From Seonamhaeicola aphaedonensis (lineage in GTDB: Bacteria; Bacteroidota; Bacteroidia; Flavobacteriales; Flavobacteriaceae), in NCBI RefSeq assembly GCF_003386195.1, contig NZ_QRDX01000002.1, forward strand, positions 279,675-343,674: DNA of 64,000 nucleotides, given 5' to 3'. The translations under genes and the position numbers were made by a program. This document shows positions 7,212 to 17,046 of this stretch, in pieces; position 1 is the first letter of the stretch, and every line of letters starts with the position of its first letter. The notes under the pieces are model-generated. The model made no database searches, had not been told where the DNA came from, and saw only the letters and a program-made list of their open reading frames with translations.

Positions 7212-9320
7212 TTATACTTCTTCTTTTACTAGTTGTTTTTGGATGTTATTAGGCACCGGTTGGTAAGATGAAAACTTGGAGCTAAACGTTGCTTTTCCTT
7301 GAGTTAACGAGCGTAAATCTGTAGAATAGTCAAACAATTCTGCTGCAGGAATGGTACATTTTAGTATTTGATAATGCTCTAAATTATCAAACCCTTGAAT
7401 AATGGAACGTCTGCTTTGTAAATCGGTCATCACATTCCCTACCATATCTTCCGGTACTTTAACGGTTAACTCGTTTGTTGGTTCTAATAACTTAGGATTG
7501 GCATTTAAAAAGGCTTCTTTAAAAGCATGCGCTCCTGCTATTTTAAACGATATATCGTTAGAATCTACCGGGTGCATTTTCCCATCATAAACCATGACTC
7601 TTACATCGCGAATAAATGATCCTGTTAACGGCCCCTCTTCCATAACTTCTAGAACCCCTTTCATAACCGATGGGATATAGCGTGCATCAATAACGCCACC
7701 TACTATACAGTTATAAAAAACCAGTTTTCCACCCCAAGGTAAGTCGACTTCTTCTTTACCTCTAATATTAAACCCTTCGGGGTCTGGCATCCCATCAAAC
7801 CATGGCTCTATTTTAAGATGTACCTGTGCAAATTGGCCAGAACCACCCGACTGTTTTTTGTGTCGGTAATTAGCTGTTGAAGAGCGTTGTATGGTTTCTC
7901 TATATTTAATTTTAGGTTTCTCGTATTGAGCTACTATTTTATAATCATTCTTCAATGTCATATCTATAATGGCTAAATGTAACTCACCTTGACACCCTAA
8001 AACTTGCTCTTTAGATTCTTTTGAGTAATTAATAACCACCGTTGGATCTTGCTTGTGAATTTTACGAAGTGCATCACTTAACTTTTCTTCATCGGCCTTA
8101 TTACTAGCGGTCACAGCTTTATTAATTCTAGGTTCTGGATATTGAATGGGTTTTATGGTAATAGGTTTACTACCACTGTAAAGTGTGTCATTGGTTTCAG
8201 TGTCTTTTAATTTTAAACTAGCACCAATATCACCCGTACTTAATTTATTTACTGGTTCACGATTTTTACCATCCATAATAAATAATTGATTGATAACCTC
8301 GGTTTCTCCAGTTCTAGAATTGGTTAGTCTATCATTTATATTAATCTCTCCAGATTTCACTTTAAAGAAAGTAATTTGACCTAAATTAGGCTGATAGAGA
8401 GTCTTAAAAACGAAAAGAGAGGTGTCTGCTGATGGCTTGGGTACAATCTCCTCGCCTTCTAAACTTTGTTCTGGTTTTAAATTGGCTGCAGCTGGTGCTA
8501 CGTTATCAATGAATCCCATTAATCGTCCGCTACCCATATCTTGCAAGGCCGATACGCAGAATACTGGAAATAAATCGTGGTTTAGCATTCCTGCCTTAAT
8601 ACCTTGCCGCATTTCATCTTCATTTAAAGTACCTTTGTCAAAATAGAGTTCCATAAGTTCCTCGTCATTCTCGGCGGCTTTTTCTACAAGTTCATTATGA
8701 AGCGTTTCTGCCTTTGCCTTTTCAAAATCAGGAATTTCTAATTTTTCAGGCTTCCCTCCTTCTGGTCCAAACTTATAACATTTCATTTTCAACACATCTA
8801 TAATACATTGGGCACCACCAAGTTTTATTGGGTATTGTATTTGTGCCACATTATTTCCTACAAGTGTTTTTATACTTCTAAAAGCATCTTCAAAATTACA
8901 ATCTGGGTGATCAATTTGATTTATAATAAATAAGGTTGGCTTGTTGTATTTATCTATATAATTCCAGATAATTTCAGTGCCAACCTCTACGCCGTGTTTT
9001 CCATTAATCACGGTAGCTATGGTGTCTCCCACCCTGATGGATGAAATAATTTCGCCAATGAAATCGTCTAAGCCTGGGGTATCAATAATATTAATCTTGT
9101 AATTGCGCCATTCGGTATGTATGGGCGTTGCAAATACCGATGCTTGACGTTGGTGTTCTATATCATGATAGTCAGAAACCGTATTATTGTCTTCAATGGT
9201 ACCTCGTCTATTAATTAGTCCTGCTTCAAACAGCATCGTTTCGGCCAAAGTGGTTTTACCACTATTATGAGCCCCTACAAAAACCACATTTTTTATGTGC
9301 TTATCATCAAATACTTTCAT
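7212..9320 (-). CDS. EF-G paralogue with altered GTPase motifs
   Basis: At 702 residues this is full EF-G length, with the GTP-binding domain followed by domains II-V (ribosomal S5-like region QFAQVHLKIEPWFDG and C-terminal GSFIRDVRVMVYDGKMHPVDS). The P-loop GAHNSGKT (16-23) is intact. Switch I, ERGIT in EF-G, is QRQAS (57-61). The catalytic-His motif DTPGHVD is DTPGLDD (80-86), and NKxD is NQID (134-137). It is therefore not the housekeeping EF-G. A Bacteroides EF-G2 paralogue is reported to support translation without GTPase activity, and the loss of the catalytic His fits that class. Cotranscribed with the downstream coiled-coil gene. Confidence 0.85.
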   Translation of the reverse strand: MKVFDDKHIKNVVFVGAHNSGKTTLAETMLFEAGLINRRGTIEDNNTVSDYHDIEHQRQASVFATPIHTEWRNYKINIIDTPGLDDFIGEIISSIRVGDTIATVINGKHGVEVGTEIIWNYIDKYNKPTLFIINQIDHPDCNFEDAFRSIKTLVGNNVAQIQYPIKLGGAQCIIDVLKMKCYKFGPEGGKPEKLEIPDFEKAKAETLHNELVEKAAENDEELMELYFDKGTLNEDEMRQGIKAGMLNHDLFPVFCVSALQDMGSGRLMGFIDNVAPAAANLKPEQSLEGEEIVPKPSADTSLFVFKTLYQPNLGQITFFKVKSGEININDRLTNSRTGETEVINQLFIMDGKNREPVNKLSTGDIGASLKLKDTETNDTLYSGSKPITIKPIQYPEPRINKAVTASNKADEEKLSDALRKIHKQDPTVVINYSKESKEQVLGCQGELHLAIIDMTLKNDYKIVAQYEKPKIKYRETIQRSSTANYRHKKQSGGSGQFAQVHLKIEPWFDGMPDPEGFNIRGKEEVDLPWGGKLVFYNCIVGGVIDARYIPSVMKGVLEVMEEGPLTGSFIRDVRVMVYDGKMHPVDSNDISFKIAGAHAFKEAFLNANPKLLEPTNELTVKVPEDMVGNVMTDLQSRRSIIQGFDNLEHYQILKCTIPAAELFDYSTDLRSLTQGKATFSSKFSSYQPVPNNIQKQLVKEEV

Positions 9321-9404
9321 ACGTTTAAAATTTTAATAATTAGCTGATTTTCGTGTTAATTTTAAAATTGAGAACGTTTGCATATGCTATGCTCTCGCAT
9401 TAAA

Positions 9405-9424
9405 CCTGCCTGCTAGTAGGCAGG
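9405..9424. repeat. Short palindromic repeat in a 395-base intergenic region
   Basis: CCTGCCT and AGGCAGG form a stem around GCTAGT, giving a near-perfect palindrome. This looks like the CCTGCC-type short repeat scattered between Bacteroidota genes. Nothing else is recognised in 9321-9715 except a -7-like box at 9692-9699. The region is the divergent promoter gap between the EF-G paralogue and the DUF3817 gene. Confidence 0.55.
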
Positions 9425-9691
9425 AATTTCAAACATTTCAGTAAAAAGATGTTCAAAATTCATTAACATTTGTTTCATATGCCTTTGGTTTAATTTACAG
9501 TTGATATGTTTATCTTTTGAAAAAAAAGAAACTCTTTAAATTTTTAAAGATGATATAAAGCTACTCTCAATATTTATAAAAAAATATGATTATTGTCATA
9601 CCCTTAGGTAAGTATCAAATGATAAATGTGGCAAGTCTTATAAAGTTACAACAAAATTGTAGTATCTCAACCATTATTTAATCAGTCTGCG

Positions 9692-9699
9692 TATTTTTG
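9692..9699 (+). promoter_or_regulatory. Candidate -7 box for the DUF3817/MscS pair
   Basis: TATTTTTG fits the Bacteroidota consensus TAnnTTTG and lies 16 bases before the ATG at 9716, giving a very short untranslated leader. No convincing TTG was found at the usual -33 distance. Confidence 0.35.
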
Positions 9700-9715
9700 T
9701 TTCAAAATTGGTCTT

Positions 9716-10006
9716 ATGTTTTCACTACTTAATATGTTTAAAGTCATTGCTTTTTTAGAAGGCATATCTTATATACTTCTACTTTTTATTGCTACCCCAA
9801 TGAAACACTTTGCAGATGAACCACAGTATGTAAAACTATTGGGAATGCCTCATGGTATTCTTTTTATGATTTATGTGGTATTGGCTTTTGTTTTAAAACC
9901 TGATTTTAACTGGAATAAAAAAGCATTTCGAGGTGTACTTTTAGCATCAATTATTCCGTTTGGAACGTTCTTTATTGAACGCAAATATTTAAAATTGGCA
10001 AAATGA
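9716..10006 (+). CDS. DUF3817 small integral membrane protein
   Basis: The product is 96 residues with three hydrophobic segments. The pattern KVIAFLEGISYILLLFIATPMKH, then a Pro-His-Gly-Ile loop (GMPHGILFMIYVVLAF), then PFGTFFIERKYLK is characteristic of DUF3817 membrane proteins of unknown function. A second in-frame ATG (MFKVIA, residue 7) is also a plausible start. The stop overlaps the start of the MscS-type gene in ATGA, so the two are translationally coupled. Confidence 0.7.
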   Translation: MFSLLNMFKVIAFLEGISYILLLFIATPMKHFADEPQYVKLLGMPHGILFMIYVVLAFVLKPDFNWNKKAFRGVLLASIIPFGTFFIERKYLKLAK

Positions 10007-11298
10007 TACAGGAAACAGAAAATACCGAAGTAGTATCTAAAGTCCCTGAATTAGCATATAAATTCTCCAAGTTTCTTACTGACAAAGGCATTGAAAACGA
10101 AACAGTTGTATGGTTAAACATGGCAGGATTATTAATTGCTTCTATAATTATTGTGTTTTTAATTGATTTTTTAATTAGAAAGATTCTATTGCAAATGTTT
10201 ACACGGTTTGCTCAGGCATCAAAATCTAACTTTGATGATTTGTTGGTGGCTAATAAAGTCCCAAGAAATATAGCACATATCATTCCATTACTTCTTGCGT
10301 TAGAATTGGTTCCCATTATTTTTTATGATTTCCCTGATTTTGAAATAGTTGTTGAAAAAGCGTTACAGGTATTTGCCATTGTATTAACGCTTTGGATAGT
10401 GAGAAGCCTTTTATTTACCTTAAAAGATTATTTAAAGACCTTACCAGGTTTAAGAGATAAGCCTGTTGAAAGCTACATACAGGTTTTTATGATATTTGCT
10501 TGGGTAGCAGGTATCATGTCTGCCATAGCAGTCATAACAGGTATTCCGTTCTTAAAATTCTTGACTGGCTTGGGAGCTGCTTCTGCTGTTATTATATTAA
10601 TTTTTAAAGATACTATCCTAGGATTCGTTGCCAGTATACAAGTGTCTATAAACGATATGGTACGAATTGGAGATTGGGTAACTTTTGAAAAATTTGGTGC
10701 TGATGGGGATGTTATAGAAATTACCTTAGCCACTGTAAAGGTTCAGAATTGGGATAAAACCATCACTACTATTCCAACTTATGCGCTGATTTCGGATTCT
10801 TTTAAAAACTGGCGTGGAATGACAAGTTCTGACGGCAGACGTATCAAACGCTCTTTAAGTATTAAAATGGATAGTGTTAAATATTTAAGTGAAGCAGATA
10901 TTGAAAAACTTAAAGGTATTCAGCTCATCCAAAAATATTTAGATAAACGGCAAAGTGATATTGAGACTCACAATAAAACCAATAACATAGACAAATCCTT
11001 AGCTATAAACGGAAGAAACCTAACCAACCTTGGAGTTTTCAGAAAGTATGTTCAAGAATATATTGAAAACCACTCTGCTATAAACAAGGATATGACTATT
11101 ATGGTGCGACAATTAGCACCATCATCACAAGGCCTACCCATTGAAATTTATGCCTTTAGTAATGATAAACGCTGGGTTAATTACGAATATATCATGGCCG
11201 ACATTTTTGATCATGTTATTGCTGCTACACCTTATTTTGATTTAGAAATATTTGAATTACCTAGTGGCTCTAGTTTCACTTTGAAACAACAAGAATAA
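10003..11298 (+). CDS. MscS-family mechanosensitive channel (YbdG-like)
   Basis: The protein is 431 residues, near the length of YbdG-type MscS homologues. Five or so membrane segments lie in residues 35-215. The pore-lining, Gly/Ala-rich helix is FLTGLGAASAVIILIFKDTILG. It is followed by the MscS beta domain (NDMVRIGDWVTFEKFGADGDVIEITLATVKVQNWD) and the TIPTYALISDSFKNWRGM segment. It would act in the inner membrane to release solutes under hypo-osmotic shock. It shares ATGA with the upstream DUF3817 gene. Confidence 0.85.
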   Translation: MIQETENTEVVSKVPELAYKFSKFLTDKGIENETVVWLNMAGLLIASIIIVFLIDFLIRKILLQMFTRFAQASKSNFDDLLVANKVPRNIAHIIPLLLALELVPIIFYDFPDFEIVVEKALQVFAIVLTLWIVRSLLFTLKDYLKTLPGLRDKPVESYIQVFMIFAWVAGIMSAIAVITGIPFLKFLTGLGAASAVIILIFKDTILGFVASIQVSINDMVRIGDWVTFEKFGADGDVIEITLATVKVQNWDKTITTIPTYALISDSFKNWRGMTSSDGRRIKRSLSIKMDSVKYLSEADIEKLKGIQLIQKYLDKRQSDIETHNKTNNIDKSLAINGRNLTNLGVFRKYVQEYIENHSAINKDMTIMVRQLAPSSQGLPIEIYAFSNDKRWVNYEYIMADIFDHVIAATPYFDLEIFELPSGSSFTLKQQE

Positions 11299-11414
11299 CC
11301 TTTTGTCGATATAATTTTACTTTTTAACGAATAATGACGTATATTTGAACACTTCCCTCAATTAAGTGTCTGCAGTTACGGTGCTTAATTTTCATTATAA
11401 TTATTATATCGGTT

Positions 11415-12209
11415 ATGAAATATTTATGTTTTGTAGTTACTTTGGGTATAATGTGCTCTAAATTAAATGCTCAAAGTGAAGAATTTCTTTTTAATAAAGA
11501 TCTAAACCAATTAATTGTTTTAAAAGAAGGAGGCTCTCCTTACGTATTTGAAGTCTTATCAAAAGAGTATACCACCGCTATAAAAAAACCTGAAACAAAA
11601 AGAATATCTAAATTTTACACAAAGGCTTTAGCATATGCTAATAAAGCTAAAAGCGATAGCATACAAATAGCGCAACTAAAAAAAGACTCTCTGTACACGC
11701 CCAAGGTGGCAAAAAAACTCAAAATAGCAGAAGTTAATAATCGTTTAAAAACTGCTAAACGAATCTTAGAGAATACTGAGAAGTATGAATTAGTCCCAAG
11801 TGAAATTGTGTTGGAAAAACGGGAAGATTTAAAAATGCGCCGAAGTATTTTTAAACCACAAAACATACTGATTGGAAAATTTAAATGTTTAGGTGCATAT
11901 TACGTTACTAGAGGTTTTGATGGTTACCCTGAAAGAACATTAATTTCTGTTGCCGATGCACAAAAAAATAAATTAACAAAAAAACACTTTCTCTTGGATA
12001 ATACATTTCAATTAATTCAAAATGTAAAAACTAATGTTATATATATGGTTTATCCAGATTTTTTAGAAAAATATCCAATTAACATGGTGGCTTCCCAAAA
12101 TAAATATAGAGGAAAAATTACTTTATCTGCTACCTATACTAATGAGATAGATAAAAAGTTAGATGCTATTATTGTAGAATATAATAGAAATTTATTGAAA
12201 ATTATGTAG
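11415..12209 (+). CDS. Secreted protein of unknown function
   Basis: The 264-residue product has a clear signal peptide (MKYLCFVVTLGIMCSKLNAQ, cut before SEEF). The mature part has a Lys-rich, probably helical stretch at about 55-140 (KALAYANKAKSDSIQIAQLKKD) and a mixed C-terminal half with no recognisable catalytic motif. It is likely periplasmic or outer-membrane associated. It stands alone between the MscS gene and a palindromic terminator. I do not recognise the family. Confidence 0.55.
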   Translation: MKYLCFVVTLGIMCSKLNAQSEEFLFNKDLNQLIVLKEGGSPYVFEVLSKEYTTAIKKPETKRISKFYTKALAYANKAKSDSIQIAQLKKDSLYTPKVAKKLKIAEVNNRLKTAKRILENTEKYELVPSEIVLEKREDLKMRRSIFKPQNILIGKFKCLGAYYVTRGFDGYPERTLISVADAQKNKLTKKHFLLDNTFQLIQNVKTNVIYMVYPDFLEKYPINMVASQNKYRGKITLSATYTNEIDKKLDAIIVEYNRNLLKIM

Positions 12210-12215
12210 AATTGA

Positions 12216-12243
12216 AAAGACCTATCAAATTTGATAGGTCTTT
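12216..12243. terminator. Bidirectional terminator between the secreted protein gene and leuB
   Basis: A perfect 28-base palindrome, AAAGACCTATCAAA joined to its complement, lies between two convergent genes. It can end transcription from both sides: the plus-strand gene ends at 12209 and leuB ends at 12276. Confidence 0.8.
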
Positions 12244-12275
12244 CAAGTTTTAGTTAGTTTATGTAATGTGTATTA

Positions 12276-13331
12276 TCAAATACTAGCTGCTAACCAGTCT
12301 CCTACTTCGCTAGTTCCATAAGCTTTATCACCATCTGCTAGATCTTCTGTAACTATACCTTCTGCTAGTGCTTTGTTTACTGCCTCTCTTATTACTTTAC
12401 CTTCTTCTGTTAAACCGAAGTTTTCAAACATCATAGCTGCTGATAATACAGTTGCCATAGGATTTGCTATATTTTTTCCAGCTGCTTGAGGGTATGACCC
12501 ATGAATAGGCTCAAATAAACCTATATCAGAACCCAAAGATGCCGATGGCATTAACCCCATGGACCCTGAAATTACAGAAGCTTCATCAGTTAAAATATCA
12601 CCAAATAAGTTTTCTGTAATTAATACATCATAATCAGAAGGCCATTGAACTAGTCGCATCGCTACAGCATCTACAAACTCATAAGACACTTGTACTTCTG
12701 GATATTCAGCTTCTAAACCCTGAACCGTTTCTCTCCATAAACGCGATGTTTCCAATACATTGGCTTTATCAACACAACATAAACGTTTAGAGCGTTGCAT
12801 AGCCAATTCAAAGCCTTTTCTTGCTAAGCGGGTTACCTCTTCCTTTGTGTAAACACAATTATCATAAGCCGTATTTCTGTCATCTCTTCTACCCTTTTCT
12901 CCAAAGTAGATACCACCAGTTAACTCTCGTAAGAACACTAAATCTGTTCCTTCAATGCGTTCTTTTTTTAATGGAGATTTATCTAGTAACGATGGGAATA
13001 CAAATGTTGGACGTACATTAGCAAATAACCCTAGTGCTTTACGCATTTTTAATAATCCTTGTTCTGGACGTACAGGTGCAGATGGGTCGTTGTCATATTT
13101 TGGATCTCCAATAGCTCCAAATAATACAGCATCAGATGATTTACAAACATTATGAGTTTCATCCGGATATGGTTCTCCAACAGCGTCAATTGCTGCAGCT
13201 CCTGTTAATGCTGGTTTCCAAGTAATCTCATGACCAAATTTTTTGGCAACGGCATCACTTACTTTTACAGCCTGGTCAATAACTTCAGGTCCAATTCCAT
13301 CTCCTGCTAAAAGGGCTATGTTTAATTTCAT
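12276..13331 (-). CDS. leuB: 3-isopropylmalate dehydrogenase
   Basis: This enzyme oxidises and decarboxylates 3-isopropylmalate with NAD to 2-ketoisocaproate, the third step of leucine synthesis, in the cytoplasm. The 351 residues are the usual length. Recognisable parts are LLAGDGIGPEV near the start, FLRELTGGIYFGEKGRR, DKANVLETSRLWRE, the metal-binding NLFGDILTDEAS and PIHGSYPQAAGKNIANP. It is the last gene of the leuC-leuD-leuA-like-leuB operon, 17 bases after the synthase gene, and is followed by a palindromic terminator. Confidence 0.95.
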   Translation of the reverse strand: MKLNIALLAGDGIGPEVIDQAVKVSDAVAKKFGHEITWKPALTGAAAIDAVGEPYPDETHNVCKSSDAVLFGAIGDPKYDNDPSAPVRPEQGLLKMRKALGLFANVRPTFVFPSLLDKSPLKKERIEGTDLVFLRELTGGIYFGEKGRRDDRNTAYDNCVYTKEEVTRLARKGFELAMQRSKRLCCVDKANVLETSRLWRETVQGLEAEYPEVQVSYEFVDAVAMRLVQWPSDYDVLITENLFGDILTDEASVISGSMGLMPSASLGSDIGLFEPIHGSYPQAAGKNIANPMATVLSAAMMFENFGLTEEGKVIREAVNKALAEGIVTEDLADGDKAYGTSEVGDWLAASI

Positions 13332-13348
13332 TTTAAATTATATTATAT

Positions 13349-14866
13349 CTAATTATTAATAATGTTGAGCATTTTTTCGGTAGCTTTTATTGCCGAAACA
13401 GTTTGATCTGAATCTAACCCTCTGGTTTTAAATTCAGATTCTTTATTTTTCCATGTGATTATAGTTTCACACAAGGCATCAGAACGACTCCCTGGGGGGA
13501 TTCTCACAGCGTAGTCTACCAAATCTGGTAGCACTCTATTTTTCTTTTTAAATATCTTTCTGATAGCATTCATAAACGCATCAAATTGGCCATCGCCTTG
13601 TGCATTTTCTTCAAACGATTCTCCTTCGATATTAAGTGCAATAGTAGTAGAAGGTTTTAAGCCTTTTGAATGAGTTAAAACGTAAGAATCAACCGTTATT
13701 TTTTCCTCATAAGAGCCACTATCTAAAACATCAGAAATAATATATGGTAAATCTTCTTTTGTAACCACTTGTTTTTTATCACCAAGCTCTATGATACGCT
13801 GGGTTACTTTTTTAAGTTCATCTTCATTCAGTTTTAAACCTAACTCCTGTAAATTCTTTTGAATATTGGCTTTACCAGAAGCTTTACCAAGTGCATATTG
13901 TCTGGTTCTACCAAATCGTTCTGGTAACAAATCACTGAAATATAGGTTCTTTTTGTTATCACCATCGGCATGAATACCAGCAGTTTGTGTAAAAACGTTC
14001 GCTCCTATAATAGGCTTATTTGCAGGAATTATAATTCCAGAAAAGTTCTCTACTAATTTACTTACTGTATAGAGTACTTTTTCATTAACCCCAATCTTAA
14101 CTTCTGGAACAAAATCGTTAATCACAGCAATAGTGCTAGACATGGGAGCATTTCCAGCACGTTCACCCATTCCGTTAACAGTAAGATGTAATCCGTCTGC
14201 GCCAGCTCTTAATCCTTCAATGGCATTTGAAACTCCTAAATCATAATCATTGTGCGCATGAAAGTCAAAATGTAAATTGGGATATTTATTTTTTATTTCA
14301 AAAACGAAGTCATAAGATTCCTTTGGGGTAAGGATTCCCAAAGTATCTGGAAGCATGATGCGCTTAATAGGCTGCGTTGATAAAAACTCTAAAAATTCAA
14401 AAACATATGCTTTTGAATTACGCATCCCATTACTCCAATCTTCTAAATAAACGTTGGTAGCTATACCTTGATCTGCCGCCAACGAGATTGTATTTTCTAC
14501 TTCTTTAAAGTGCTGATTAGGTGTTTTTTTAAGCTGATGAGTTAAATGGTTAAGCGAACCTTTAGTAAGGAGGTTTTGCACTCTAGCTCCTGCTTTGACC
14601 ATCCAATCTATTGAAATACCACCGTCTACAAAAGATAACACCTCTACGGCATCTAAATGGTTGTTTTCCTTAGCCCATTCTGTGATGTTTTTGACTGCTT
14701 GAAATTCACCTTCTGATACCCGTGCCGAAGCAATCTCTATTCTATCAACCTTAAGTTCTTCTAATAATAGTTTTGCAAGTGTTAGTTTTTCAGAAGCAGA
14801 AAACGACACACTCGAGGTTTGTTCTCCATCGCGTAATGTCGTGTCCATTATCTCAATTTTCTTCAT
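13349..14866 (-). CDS. leuA: 2-isopropylmalate synthase-family enzyme (LeuA or citramalate synthase)
   Basis: This 505-residue enzyme condenses acetyl-CoA with a 2-oxo acid. DTTLRDGEQT (8-17), the metal-binding FHAHNDYDLG and NGMGERAGNAP place it in the LeuA/CimA family. The C-terminal LeuA allosteric domain is present (about 370-505, VDSYVLTHSKGLKPSTTIAL and GDGQFDAFMNAIRKI). Whether 2-oxoisovalerate (leucine) or pyruvate (citramalate) is the substrate cannot be read from sequence alone. Its place between leuD and leuB favours leucine synthesis. The gene is 36 bases after leuD. Confidence 0.8.
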   Translation of the reverse strand: MKKIEIMDTTLRDGEQTSSVSFSASEKLTLAKLLLEELKVDRIEIASARVSEGEFQAVKNITEWAKENNHLDAVEVLSFVDGGISIDWMVKAGARVQNLLTKGSLNHLTHQLKKTPNQHFKEVENTISLAADQGIATNVYLEDWSNGMRNSKAYVFEFLEFLSTQPIKRIMLPDTLGILTPKESYDFVFEIKNKYPNLHFDFHAHNDYDLGVSNAIEGLRAGADGLHLTVNGMGERAGNAPMSSTIAVINDFVPEVKIGVNEKVLYTVSKLVENFSGIIIPANKPIIGANVFTQTAGIHADGDNKKNLYFSDLLPERFGRTRQYALGKASGKANIQKNLQELGLKLNEDELKKVTQRIIELGDKKQVVTKEDLPYIISDVLDSGSYEEKITVDSYVLTHSKGLKPSTTIALNIEGESFEENAQGDGQFDAFMNAIRKIFKKKNRVLPDLVDYAVRIPPGSRSDALCETIITWKNKESEFKTRGLDSDQTVSAIKATEKMLNIINN

Positions 14867-14902
14867 GGAAAATGAATGAGCTATTAAATTGTTTTGTATG
14901 CT

Positions 14903-15523
14903 TTAAAAAGGTCTAGTCTCACCAAATGCAGCAATTTCTTCCTTCATGTTTTGTAAGTAGTCTATATCATCAAAACCATTTAACATATTGCCTTTTTTGT
15001 AACCATTAATATCAAAAGATTCAGAATCACCAGTTGATAGCAAGGTTACTGTTTGGTTTGGTAAATCTACTTTTATTTCGGTTTTAGGGTCAGCTTCAAT
15101 AGCATCAAATAATTTTTGAGCAAAATCAGGAGATACTTGAACCGGAAGTACACCAATGTTTAAACAGTTATTTCTAAAGATATCTGCAAAAAATGATGAT
15201 ATTACACAACGTAATCCAAAATCATACACAGACCAAGCAGCGTGTTCTCTTGATGATCCAGAACCAAAATTCTTTCCACCAACTAATATTTTAGAACCTG
15301 CATATTTTGCGTCATTTAAAGGAAAATCTGGAATTGCGTTTCCTTCAGAATCATATCTCCAATCTCTAAAGAAGTTGTCTCCAAAACCTTTACGCTCTGT
15401 AGCTTTTAAGAAACGTGCAGGAATGATTTGGTCTGTATCTACGTTTTCAATTGGTAACGGATACGCTGTACTTGTTAATACTTCAAATTTATCGTAAGCC
15501 ATGTTTTTTATGCTTTTAGCCAA
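14903..15523 (-). CDS. leuD: 3-isopropylmalate dehydratase small subunit
   Basis: LeuD pairs with LeuC to isomerise 2-isopropylmalate to 3-isopropylmalate. The product is 206 residues, typical for the family, with NVDTDQIIPARFLK and the swivelling-domain motif FGSGSSREHAAWSVYDFG, which carries the substrate-binding Ser-Arg-Glu-His. The first seven residues (MAKSIKN) precede an alternative start at MAYDKFEV (Met8), which would give a more usual N-terminus. It lies 32 bases after leuC. Confidence 0.95.
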   Translation of the reverse strand: MAKSIKNMAYDKFEVLTSTAYPLPIENVDTDQIIPARFLKATERKGFGDNFFRDWRYDSEGNAIPDFPLNDAKYAGSKILVGGKNFGSGSSREHAAWSVYDFGLRCVISSFFADIFRNNCLNIGVLPVQVSPDFAQKLFDAIEADPKTEIKVDLPNQTVTLLSTGDSESFDINGYKKGNMLNGFDDIDYLQNMKEEIAAFGETRPF

Positions 15524-15555
15524 ATAGTTGTTATTGGCAATATTTTAATAATTGA

Positions 15556-16965
15556 TTATACAGTAACTTCTTCTAGCAAAGTTCTTGGGTCTGTAACAAC
15601 ACCCGAAACTGCCGTTGCCGCCGCTACTAATGGTGACGCTAACAAAGTTCTCGAACCTGGTCCTTGACGGCCTTCAAAATTTCTGTTGGATGTTGATACG
15701 GCTAATTTACCTGCAGGAACCTTATCGTCGTTCATAGCAAGACAAGCAGAACATCCTGGCTCTCTCAAAACAAAACCTGCAGCTTCTAATATTTTATCTA
15801 AACCTTCTTCTTTTATTTGGTCTACTACTTTGTGTGACCCAGGAACTAACCAAGCTGTAATGTTATCTGCCTTTTGACGACCTTCTACAATTGAGCAAAA
15901 GGCTCTAAAGTCTTCTATTCTTCCGTTAGTACAAGATCCTAAGAACACATAATCCACTTCTTTGCCAATCATATCATCACCTTCATTGAACTTCATGTAA
16001 CCTAGCGACTTTTTGTATGTTGCTATACCTCCTTCAACTTCTTCAGCCATTGGGATTGATTTAGTAACACCTATTCCCATTCCTGGGTTGGTGCCATAGG
16101 TAATCATAGGTTCAATATCAGCCGCATTATAAGTAAATTCAGCATCAAACTCAGCATCTTCTTCGGTGTATAATGTTTGCCAGTATTCCATAGCTTTATC
16201 CCAATCAGCTCCTTTTGGGGTATGCTTTCTGCCTTTGATGTATTCAAAAGTCTTTTCGTCGGGAGCAATCATACCGCCACGAGCACCCATTTCTATAGAA
16301 AGGTTACAAACGGTCATACGACCTTCCATGGTCATGTTTTCAAAAACATCACCAGCGTATTCTACAAAGTATCCTGTAGCACCAGAAGTAGTCTGCTGTG
16401 AAATGATATAAAGTGCAACATCTTTTGGTGTTACTCCAAAACCTAATTTACCATTCACGTTAATACGCATCTTTTTTGGTTTAGGTTGCATGATACATTG
16501 TGTTGACAATACCATTTCAACCTCAGAGGTGCCAATACCAAAAGCAATAGCACCAAAGGCGCCATGTGTAGACGTATGAGAATCACCACAAACAATTGTA
16601 GAACCAGGAAGCGTAATTCCATTTTCAGGACCTACAATGTGTACAATTCCATTATTTCTATGTCCTAACCCCCAATGCGAAATACCGTATTTTGCAGCAT
16701 TATTTGCTAAAGCCTCTAGTTGATTAGCAGATAAAGGATCTGCAACAGGTAAATGTTGGTTCCAAGTTGGTGTGTTATGGTCTGCAGTTGCAAATGTTTT
16801 TTCTGGGTACATAACGCCAATACCACGATTCTTTAAACCAACAAAGGCTACTGGACTTGTTACTTCGTGAATAAAATGACGATCTATAAAAAACACATCT
16901 GGTCCATCTTCAATCTTTCTGACCACATGCGAATCCCATACTTTGTCAAATAATGTCTTGCTCAT
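15556..16965 (-). CDS. leuC: 3-isopropylmalate dehydratase large subunit
   Basis: LeuC is the aconitase-type subunit that holds a 4Fe-4S cluster. The three cluster cysteines are visible in [13 protein letters not shown] and [33 protein letters not shown] and DKVWDSHVV near the start are also diagnostic. The 469 residues are full length. It is the first gene of the leucine operon, preceded by a hairpin and a -7 box at 17011-17046. Confidence 0.96.
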   Translation of the reverse strand: MSKTLFDKVWDSHVVRKIEDGPDVFFIDRHFIHEVTSPVAFVGLKNRGIGVMYPEKTFATADHNTPTWNQHLPVADPLSANQLEALANNAAKYGISHWGLGHRNNGIVHIVGPENGITLPGSTIVCGDSHTSTHGAFGAIAFGIGTSEVEMVLSTQCIMQPKPKKMRINVNGKLGFGVTPKDVALYIISQQTTSGATGYFVEYAGDVFENMTMEGRMTVCNLSIEMGARGGMIAPDEKTFEYIKGRKHTPKGADWDKAMEYWQTLYTEEDAEFDAEFTYNAADIEPMITYGTNPGMGIGVTKSIPMAEEVEGGIATYKKSLGYMKFNEGDDMIGKEVDYVFLGSCTNGRIEDFRAFCSIVEGRQKADNITAWLVPGSHKVVDQIKEEGLDKILEAAGFVLREPGCSACLAMNDDKVPAGKLAVSTSNRNFEGRQGPGSRTLLASPLVAAATAVSGVVTDPRTLLEEVTV

Positions 16966-17010
16966 AATATTTTTATTAATTGTAAAAAAGCTACTTTTTG
17001 CTAAATAAAA

Positions 17011-17046
17011 TATAGCCTCCTGGGGCTATAAAGGTCGACAAAGTTA
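17011..17046 (-). promoter_or_regulatory. leu operon -7 box with promoter-proximal hairpin
   Basis: On the minus strand TAACTTTG (17039-17046) fits the TAnnTTTG promoter box. Right after it, TATAGCC and GGCTATA (17011-17030) form a 7-bp stem followed by TTTTATTT, as in an intrinsic terminator, about 45 bases before the leuC start. A second small stem (AAAAAG-TAG-CTTTTT) follows. The layout could be attenuation or simply a stabilising 5' hairpin. No convincing -33 TTG was found. Confidence 0.45.

Noticed and set aside
12216-12243. 28-base palindrome as a regulator binding site
   Set aside because: It lies between two convergent gene ends, with A/T flanks on both sides, so a bidirectional terminator is enough.
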